In this document: positions 1 through 10,600 of the stretch, one piece after another | How the letters are laid out: the number at the start of each line of letters is the position of its first letter | Position numbering within the stretch: position 1 is the stretch's first letter | Assembly (NCBI GenBank): GCA_013339895.1 | Contig: JABACO010000037.1 | Location: 62,001-126,000, forward strand | DNA length: 64,000 nucleotides | Source: Ephydatia muelleri | Taxonomy: Eukaryota > Porifera > Demospongiae > Spongillida > Spongillidae | Reading direction: 5' to 3' | Notes under the pieces: generated by a model | Told to the model about the DNA's origin: nothing | The model's input: only the letters and a program-made list of their open reading frames with translations | Database searches by the model: none | Made by a program: the position numbers and the translations under genes

Positions 1-1501
1 CCAGTTAACACCACTGTGATATACGTGAGTGCCTTTGACAGAAATATCGTGCAAAATTATTCACAAATTCAGCTCTCCATAACTGCGGGAAACGGGTTTG
101 GAACATTTTCTCTCGATCCGATTTCAGGGCAACTTCTCCTCATCTCAATGCTTGACTACGAAGCTGTGAGTATTTACAACCTAGTCGTAACAGCCACAGA
201 GTCTCCTCTTTTCTCCACCGTCAACGTCACCATCCTCATCGCAGGTGCCAATTTACACAGCCCACAGTTTGATACCTCACTCTATTCCACTGACATTCTC
301 ACCAACACTGCAGTGGGAACTAGTATCATTACTGTGCGTGCTACAGATATCGACTCAGGGACCAATTCGGAAATTCACTACTACATCGTACAGGCCAGCG
401 TTCCCTCTTCCTTTTTTATCAATTCCACCACCGGGACCATCTACAGCGGCGCCGTACTGGGTCCCAGAGCCTACTCTTTCACCGTTTTGGCCGCAGACAG
501 AGGCATCCCAGCTCTGACGGACAGATCATCTGTCTACATCACCGTGCATCCAGTCAACCTCTACGCTCCTGTCTTCGACTCGCCAAGCGGCTACAGTCTG
601 ACAGTACCAGAGATCCAGGCCGTGGGGTCCTCCGTGGCCCAAATAACGGCGCACGATGCTGATGGCGACGATATTTCATATTCCATACTCGCGGGCGATA
701 CGGCCCACTTTAAGATAAGCCCTCTTGGTGGGCTCCTCACTCTCACATCCGCACTGAGCTACCTGGTGCAGTCTTTCTACATCCTTACAGTCAAGGCGGT
801 GGACACCGGTTACCCGCCAAAGTCGGCGAGCACGGCGGTAAATGTCACTCTTCTCCGCGTGATCACGACGCCCCCGCAGTTCAACCAGAGCGCCTACAGT
901 GCCGTCGCGCCCGAAGATACCCCAGTGGGGCATGTCATCTTGCGCGTGTACGCCACCAGTTTCCAGGAGGTCGTTATACTCTACTCCATCTCGCTGAATG
1001 TCCTGAGCCCTTCGACGAACCTGCCTCTGTTTGGCATCAACGAAACGACGGGTGACATATTCTTGAGCTCCGCCCTTGACTACGAGACCCTGCGGAGCGC
1101 CGACCTCGTCGTCACGGCTGTCGGTCTGGTCTACCCGAACCCTCTGTCCATCAGCATCCGCGTAATCGTTACGATTACTGACGTGAACGATGTGCCTCCC
1201 GTGTTCACGAGGGCCGTCTACCAGGCGACGGCTGTGCGACTTCTGCCCGCCGGTCAACAGGTTCTTACCCTGGCAGCGATATTTAATCCCAACTTTCCCC
1301 TCATGTACTCAATCATCAACAGCAGCGACGGCGGCAATCTGTTACGGATCGACCCGGCTACGGCGGCCATTACGACTGCGCGTCAGGTGGCGGAAAGTGA
1401 CACTGCGAATTTCAGCGTTATCGTTGGGTTGACGAACGGGAAGTATTCTGCGAACGCTACTGTGGCGGTACAGCTTGTGGATAGAGGCGGTTTCTGCGAA
1501 G
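1..1501 (+). CDS. Exon 1: cadherin repeats
   Basis: The frame is open from base 1, so the true start is upstream; the GTG at 16 is only an internal valine. About four and a half cadherin repeats are visible. Their boundaries fall at P-x-F/P-V-F motifs (residues about 83, 186, 284, 392), with the canonical DVNDVPPVF at the last one. ATDIDSG-type calcium motifs and the LDYE form of LDRE recur. The donor is at 1502 in phase 1. Cadherin repeats bind calcium and mediate extracellular adhesion. Confidence 0.85.
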
Positions 1502-4500
1502 GTAATATTGAAGTGTTCCACCGATGAAATGCATGTACCTCCGTATAGTTCACACCGCATTAGTAATAATCGTTGTCACATCCGTTCTACAGGCCCTGGG
1601 TACTGCACCAACATCATTCCCATGACATGCAACACCCTAAAACTCCTCACATCGCCCTACTTCCTATGTGTTCCTTACTGCAACACGTCCGGCTATGTAA
1701 GTTTTTATTATGAAACTCGTGCTGTCAGCAATATGTACACATCTTGCATGCTGGCATGAGCATAGCAACTAAATATGGAGGGGGGGGGGTGGGGGCGTGG
1801 GGGTGGGGGTGAGGGGTGGTGGGGGCGGGGGGAGGAGCTGTTTCTGAATAAGGTTCCACTCTTTTATTTTCAGTTTTACTGGCCTGATTGTTCAGTTGTG
1901 CACACTTGAAAGTTTACATGCATGCATACATTTTGGGCTTCCAAAACAAATGAGCACAATTTGAATGCACGTTTTGGAATGGATACTTGCATAGCATTTC
2001 CACACTCTGTAATGGAAAATTGCATAGCCCATAATCCCACCCCCAATGGCTTCGATACATTCACATTATTTTGGCTCATGTGGTTTTTACCGCACTGAAT
2101 TTTTGTTTTCGGTCAATTTAATTGCTTGTTTTTGTCATCTTTATAAAATCAGTTTCTATCGCCAATGAAGACTGTCTGTATCTATCAGTACTGCCAGGAC
2201 CCTGCACTGGTAAGCTGTAGTATATAATACACCCGTTAACTGCATATTCACAATTTCCACTCCTCCCCTTACTCCTCTCCTTACTCATCCCCTTACTCAT
2301 CCCCTTACTCTAGTTTTCATGCAATGTGACTAATACATGCAATGCGAGCTCCATACCTTGCGGAGGGAAGTGTCTCCCTGGCTTGGGACTCTGCCCACCC
2401 CCTACCAACCGGTGCTTCACAAGTAATCTTGTCCAACCCTGTGATGGCGCTGGCCAGACCTGCCTGGTGGGTCAGACTCTGGTCCAAAGGGCAAATGGCT
2501 CGCGCTATTGTGCATCTGGCCCCTCCAGCTGCAACCAAACTGGATACATGTACTGCGAAAACACCACAAAGTGTGCCAATCTCTCTGACCCACTCCTGTG
2601 CGCTTTCTGTCCAGGCGGACAGGCCCGCTGCAACTGGACGTCGTCCTGCATACCGTCTTCTGAGCTGTGCTGCCAGCCTGGCACATACTCCTGTGCGTTG
2701 CTGGGAAAGTGTCTCGTCAATGGCAGCCGCTGCGCACTTACAAACACTGCTCCAGTCGCAGCTTCCTCCCTGATGTATCTCGAGAGCGTTACATCACTGA
2801 ATGTGTCGGCAGCTCTCACAGGGACTGGTCACAGCATTGGCCTGCTCCTAGGCAATGGGTCACTGGCACTTGATTCCAACAAGGATGAGGTAGGTGTGGC
2901 CATCACTGACGGCTGGCCTATCTCATCGGATCTTGGAGAGTGGCAGTATGCCCTGTGCTCAGACATAGCCTCCGTCGACCCTCCAGGGGGTTGCTCAAAT
3001 ATTACATCCTCTTGGAACAGGGTGGGGTCTGTCTCTGAGTCACTAGCGTTGGTCTTGACCAATATGGCTAGGCTGCGCTTTGTAAGAAGAGACGTTCGAC
3101 TTGAAGGGGCTGTTTGGCTGAGGGTGAAGCTGTGGGACGGAAACCAAGATGGGTACCTTAGCACCCAAAATAATGCAGTGCAGTATTCCTTACCATTTTA
3201 TGCTTCCACACTTCCATTTGTACCCAATGGCGCATACAGCAACACCACTACTCTTGTTTCAATCCTCGTCTATCCCATAGTCTTGACTCCATCGTTCGGT
3301 TCCTTAGCACCACTAAGATTCTCTGGCATTGTGGAAGACACTCCTTTTATCGAGAATCATGGCAACATCATTTCAGACTTGGTAATCTCTGTTGATGTCC
3401 TCTACCTGCCTGTTCTGCCAAACAGTACCATCACAGGGTGGCCGGTGAACCAGTCGTATGATTCTCAACTGCCAATGTCTGCCAGAAGTCAGTATCTGGC
3501 TCAGGTAGCTGCAGTCAACTCAATACGTCTCCATCGAATGGCAGCGCTAGGCTCTCGCCAGCTCCCCGGAGTTGGTGTGTCCATCGACCCGACGAGCATG
3601 ACCTCTGGTCACTGGCAGGTGTCGTGGAATGGTGAAGAACAGTACTACACAAACCTAGATGCCCTCCTCTTCTCGTCCAATGCAACAACCCTCCTTCTAA
3701 ACACAACAGCCATTTTGAGATTCCTTCCAAATTCTGCTTCCTGTGGAAACGCGTCCATCCTGTTGCAGCCATGGGATGGGTACTGGAATAGTGCGGCAGG
3801 GACGCAGAGCAGTGGGTTTGTCCTCACCGGGGGGTCTGCAGGAGATCCGGTGTACAGCACTGGCGCATGGCAGAGGGCCACCCTCGAGGTCACTTGTGTT
3901 GCGTACAGCCCGACCCTTCTCTCCGCTAGCATGTCGCTCGACCCCATTCCGTATCAAATCAGCTACCACTACGATGACCTCTTCAGGATGCTGGTAGAGG
4001 GTGCTATAAATTTCCCATTTTTAGAGGCGTCACTTAAACTGTCCCTGTTATCAAACGTGCAGATCCTCAGATTGGCAGCTGTAAATGCAACCCAGTAAGT
4101 TACTGTGGACAGTAAATGCTAAAAGTGCAGAAATAATTTTGCATGCATGGGCACAGCCAACTTGAAATTCAGATGGTGGTTTGGTTGTACTTTCATAAAT
4201 ATCAGATGCAAGCATTTAGTACATTACATAACAATGTGATGTATATTGTTGTATGTACATGCACGCTCAATCTATAGGTTGCTTAGTAACCATATATAGA
4301 ACAGGTGGTGCATTCTATGTACTGAGAGTTGGTATAGTTTTGAGGTTAACGTCTGCCTGAAAACTAGTTATATATGCTTAATAACAATTAATATAGTGAT
4401 TTTTTTCAAAGCTCATCTTATACACTTATCTTTTCAGCACCAACATACTATTCAGGGTGGTAGGGACCCAAATGAATGTATCTACTGTGACATCCAGGAT

Positions 4501-4583
4501 CTCTTTATTCCGTGACAGCTTTTCATCTCAGTCTATTAGCATTGCAGGAGTCTTCCAAGGTTGGTGTCCCAGTGGCATGATTC

Positions 4584-4615
<32 letters not shown>

Positions 4616-7600
4616 GAGTGTGTGTGTGTGTTTGTGTCTGTGTGTGAGTGTGTGCGTGTGTGTGTGTGCGTGTGTGTGTGTGTGGATGTGTACACATGTA
4701 CATGTATGCACATAGTTTAGCATACAATATACATGTGCATAATCCTTGCAAGAGGAATGCAGCTCTTTCATATAATTCATGTGTTCAGGTGTTAATCAAG
4801 GTATCAAAAAAAAATAATTAGTTCCACAATACAAATTCTTTAAAGACAGGCAACAAATTATTGATAAAATAACAGGGAGGTTAGGACGTCAAAATAAGCC
4901 TATTGTTTTATTAATTAATAGGTCCTTCATTTAGAAAATGGCATGTGAACAATGCATAGGAATCAAGCTAGTGTATTGCAAATTTTGCTTCCTCTATTTA
5001 ATACTAAAACTATTCCGCAAATGCACATGCACCTGCGCACTCACCCAAACTGCACACCACACAGATTTTTCGTATGGTCTGGGCATAGGTTGTCCAGGGA
5101 CAAGCTCCTCCACTTACTACGGCACAGTAGTCAACACCCTGATCTCAAAGGTCTCATCAGACAAGAACGGCGACTTCCTCGGAATGGCCGTCACATCTTA
5201 CCAAGCCCCGCCCGGCCAAGGGGTATGGCAGTACCATCGCTTCGACTCTTACTCGCAGGACGTTGACCCCACCCACTTCGTCTGGTTCAACTTTCCTCCG
5301 GAGGTATCCGACACCAGGGCTCTCCTGCTGCGTGGCTCGGACCGCATCCGTTTCGTCCCTAGACCAAGCTACTTCTGGTCTTCCACCGATGGAAACGTAG
5401 CACCGTCGATCACAGCGAAAGCATGGGACATGACCCTGGGAACCCCATCAAAGGAGCTCACGCTTCTGAACGTCAACACCAATCCCAACGTGGACACGCT
5501 GCAGTCCCTCGCCCACCCCGTCGGACGCTTCAGCGACTCCACGGTGACCGTCGTTGCCGCCCGCTACGGTTGCGATGGCGTGCCGAACTCTGGCGCGGTC
5601 CACGATGCGTGCTGCATGTGTGGGGGAAACGGCTCACAGTGCACGGGTTGCGATGGAACCCTCGGCTCCAAGAACGTGAGTGACAGCTGCGGCGTCTGCG
5701 GCGGCGGTGACCGCAGCTGCCGTGGTTGCGACTTTGTGCCGTTCTCGAACGCTAGCAGTGTGAGGTGCGGCTGTGTTAGCAATGGGGCGACCGGTGTGGC
5801 CTACGAATTTGCGGATTGCCATGGAGACTGTTATGGGACGTCGATTATTGACGACTGCGGCGTATGCTCTGGATCCAGTACTGGACATCAGTACGATAAA
5901 GACATGTGAGTCAATCATGAAAGCTCAGTTTAATGTGTGTAGGTTTGCTCATGCCGATCCAAGGGGAGCGGGGTATTTCCCCCCCCCCCCCCCCGCCCCC
6001 CCCCCCGCCAAGTAAAAAATGAAATGTTCATAGCTTCAAGGGGTGGTGACGCTGATTAATTAATGAGATACCGCAACAAAAACGTGCCGAAGTAAACATG
6101 ATAACAGGCTTGGGCTCCCTTCCCTTTTACGTACAATTATTAGTTACTCACGCCCACGTATAAATATTATATGCCCTGCCCCTTTGCCCCCCTCGCAAAA
6201 AAGTTCTGGATCCGCCCCTCTACCTCCCCCATGCCATAGGAATAGGAGTATAAATATTCCACATCTGCACAAAGCTGATGTAGTGGTTACAGCAGAGAAA
6301 TTATGTAACGTAATATCTAGCAAGCCAGTGAAAAATTATTTCACACATGAAGCTAATGTATAATCATTATTTAGTGGTTCAAACAAATGATATAGTATTG
6401 TCTCTCATTCTGCTGACAGTATAGGCCAATTCGGGAATTACATTGATTACTCCCCCTTTTTTTCTGCAGAGACTGCATGGGTATATGCTTTGGGAATGCT
6501 ACTGTCGACCTTTGTGGAGACTGCTCTGGACCCGGCACACCTTACCCGCTCAACCAAAACCTTGATTGCACCGGAGTCTGTGGGGGGCCATTCAGGGCCG
6601 ACAGTTGTGGTGCGTGCCAGCTCCCCGACCCAAATGGAATGATCGTCGAGCACAGGGACTGTGCAGGAGTGTGCTACGGGTCAGCCAAGAGGGACTCTTG
6701 TGGGGTGTGCTATGGTGGAAAGACTGGTGTGCTGCCAAATACCCTCCTTGATGCGTGCGGTGTGTGCAGAGGTGACAACTCGACCTGCGCGGGCTGTGAT
6801 GGAGTCACAAACAGTGGTCAGGTTGTAGACAACTGTGGCGTATGTGGTGGAAACGACTGCGGCTGCTTTAAGATTGTGTCTGTCTCTCCTGGCTACACAC
6901 CTCAGAATGGTTCCACCGTGTTTACTGTGCGAGGAGCAGGGTTCTTCGTCAATCAGTCCAGCTATAACCAAAGACTTTCAAACTGCAACGTGACAAGGTT
7001 CGTAGGTGGTAGCGGCACCACCGTCACAGGCATCTGCCGCTTTGCACTCCCATCAAATCGTGGCGTGTTCCAGCCAGTTGCTTACCTGGTGAACCAAAGT
7101 GTGCTCAACTGTGTGGCCCCTGCCTTGCCAATGCTCTCCTCCAACCAATTGAACGTCATGCTGCAGGTGAGTATCGGGGGAGGACCCCTATCGAATCCCC
7201 TGACGATCGTTTACTACCAGAACGCATCCACATTTGCCACCAGCATGAACCCTAGCGACATGGAGGTAGGAAAAGCCGCGACTGTGATCATACAGGGGCA
7301 AGGCTTCATCAGTACCTCTGCTTCTGTGTGCAAACTGAGTCTATACAGTTCCCAGAGCTCTTGCTCCTTTGCCACACCCCTTACCGTCCCCGCGACTTAT
7401 CTTGACAGTGCACAGATGGCTTGCAGCTTGCCAGTGTCCTATCAGCCGTGCCAGGTTTTCCTCACCCTGCAGCTCAATGGGCAAGCCGCAGGACAAGTGA
7501 GCAAGGGTTTGGTATTCACATACCACAGTAGTGCACCTCAAGTAACTGACGTATACTTTTCAGATGACCTTTCATCGCTTCTGGTTCAATTTGACCGTAG

Positions 7601-10600
7601 TGTATCATTAAATGGAACATCTTCCATATCGAATGTCTTTACTGGTGCAACGTATGTCCTGCTTGGAGGTCCCCAGGCCACTTATCAGTGGATCAAACCA
7701 TATCAGCGTGGTATAGTAATATCTCTTCCAACTAGTTCCATGGTGATGGTGAACTCTTTAATCGGATTCAGAGATGGCACTGTTGTTTCAAACGGAACAT
7801 TGTTTCCCTACGCTATAACCAACGTATCTGTACCAGTCAGCCCTTATACCAACGCAGTACCACCGCTGGCTGTTCTAAATGGTCCCTATTCTATACCCGT
7901 TTGTGGACAAGCTAAGTTCTCTGCTGCAGGTTCTATGTATGCTGGCTACCGGCCTTTGAAATATCACTGGGACGTATTTGCTCCTGACATCTTGTACCCT
8001 GGATACAGTAGTTTGCTTGCATTCCTTAACTCTATTCCCGACAGCAGTTCTGAGATATCCATCGACTCCTCATTGTTCCAGCCAAATGTCACCTATACAC
8101 TGCAGCTTGTGGTTACAAACGCCATTGGGCTGTCAAGCATTCCAGTTGTCAGGACCCTTGTCCGATGGAGCACTGAAACTCTCTCCATTTCCTTTGCAGG
8201 CCCTCTTGTCAGAGAATATGACGTCACTTCCCCTTTGCTGATTGACTCCACGCTTCAGTTGTTGGGGTGCACCAACAAGCCTGCCAATTTTTCCCTGCAG
8301 TGGTCCATCTACAACATCACCAGTACTCGACCCTACACCGTTGCAGAGCTGAGCCTGCCTGGGATCTACAAGTCGTCTTCCAGCCTGTTCCTTCCTGCCC
8401 GGACGCTTGCCGAAAATGGTAGCTATGTGTTGACACTCCGTGCCTCGACTGTGGACAGACTCCTCTCGTCCGAGTTGAGTCTCAACCTCACCACGGTCCT
8501 CACGCCCCTGAAAGCCTGGATACTCGGAGGCACCGATGTTACTGTCTCCGGGAACTACACGCTCGTCCTCGACGGCAGCACTACGTCCTTCAGTAACCTC
8601 CTCCCCATTCCATCTTATGAGTGGAGTTGCGTCACTATTGCGACGTCGGGGCCCTGCTTCAACCAATCCACTTTGCCGTACCCGTCGCCAATAGCCCTTC
8701 CGCACTCCAATACCGTTCGCATGCCAGCAGGAGTTCTTCTGTCCGGCGCAGACTTCGGTTTCACGATGCGCGTGTCGCAGGGGACGCAGCAGTCCTCGGC
8801 GACGGTCGTCGTGCGCACGCTGCCCGCTCTGAGGCTGCCCCGCACCTGCATTGTGACGCAGGGCAGTACCGTCGCCACGGTGACCAGCAAGGTAACCTTG
8901 GAAGGACTGGTGTACTCTGTGCTGAAGGTGACAGACGTCCACTGGGAGAGTGTGTTCCTACCAGGTGTGTGTAGTAAAGGTCGTAAAGGGAGGAAGTGGT
9001 TTGATAGTTTGTTAAAGTGTGCTTGAATGATAGTTTAACTATAGAAATTTAACTAATTTTTGACTAATTTTGACTTAATTTTGCATTTGTCTTTCCAATG
9101 CAGGTCAGGGCTATGTAGACTTGACTTCCTCTGCCGTTCAAAGCCAGGTGTATTATCCAAGTGATGCTACAACCCTCTCAAACTCAAACCCAACCCTCAA
9201 TCCACTGCAGGCATCCATCACGACATCGCTCATCAGTCGAGCCAACCTCATCCTTGCCCCCAGCACTCTGTCACCCGGTCTCGCCTACACCTTTGCGCTT
9301 GTAGCCACCAATCAGGATGGCACATCTTACTCAAAAATCACCATCACTGCCAATTCAGCTCCTCACTCTCCCACACTGCAGGTATATCCTTCCTCGGGCA
9401 TCGCCATGTCGACTGTGTTCACTCTCTTTGTTGCTGACCCGGCTGATAGCATTATTAACATTCCATTCACATACCAGTTTGGATTGGTCGATTCCTCACA
9501 GGGAATCACGTGGTTGACTGGTCCCCAGACTAGTGGGACCATTGGCATTGTTCTGCCTAAAGGCAACCCACTTACTCTCCAGGCTCGCATCACTGATAAG
9601 AGTGGTAGCTATGTCGATGTCAACACCAATTGCACGGTGAATCCCCAGCCACTAACAGGTGCTGCCTTCCTTACCAGCCAGCTGTCCAACATCACTACGA
9701 AATACGGTGCTGACAAGGATTGGAGAGCTGCTCTTGCCGACACCATGGTGCTCTTACTGGACGCCAACTCGACTGCCACCATGTTGCCCCTGTCATTCAA
9801 GAACAGTGCTCTGGGACTGGTCTCTGCCATTATGAGCGGTCCCCTCCCCCAGACGTCAGCTGATTACTCAGTGGTAGCATCACTACTGTCTCTGATCACT
9901 GCAGCGCCTGGGGAGTACAATCTGGACACTGCAATGAACATTGCTGGACAGTTGGCGGGTTGGTTTGGGTCACAGGCTGCGCTCAGCACCTATAACCTTT
10001 CCCCGAGACTACCTGATGGATTGCAACCATCAGTGTTGCTTAGCAATACAAGTGGGGCATTGAACCCAAATGGCACCAGCGTTCTTGCAATGCAGACAGC
10101 ACAGAAGATTTTGGATTCCATGACTCAAATTGCATCCACAGCATCTGCAAAACCTGTGGCAACCTTCTATGTCAATGGTATTCAAAACATTGGCCAAGCC
10201 CTGTGCAAGCAGATCTTAACGGGAGAAAATCCAGTTTCGCTTTCAACGTCGATTTCTCAACTCAATGTTCATAAGGGTGCACCCTTGGGTGCCTTTAATG
10301 TATCCAACCTTGTAATTGATTTTGGCAGCTCACTGGCTGCAAGTTACAATACCTCTGCATGTGGGTCTCCTTACATTGCCTGTGACGAGGCTTGCATCCA
10401 GGGAGTGGCTTACAAACGTGACCTCTTTGCAAACTCCAGTGCCCAAGTGCTCCAGCTCTCCCCCGCTGCAGAGCGGATGATTAACTCAACCATTGCAGGG
10501 ATCAACACGCAAGGGATTTTGATATACTCTAACATCTTCTCGGTCGTAATTTCCATTCCAAACCAGAACAAGTATATGAATGTCACCGGGCTGCCATCTC

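Noticed and set aside
676-1257. 193-codon open frame on the minus strand opposite exon 1
   Set aside because: It is antisense to the cadherin repeats and has no recognisable product.
8133-8942. 269-codon open frame on the minus strand opposite exon 7
   Set aside because: It lies antisense to a well-supported exon, has no domain, and its composition (Arg/Gly-rich) is that of a shadow frame.
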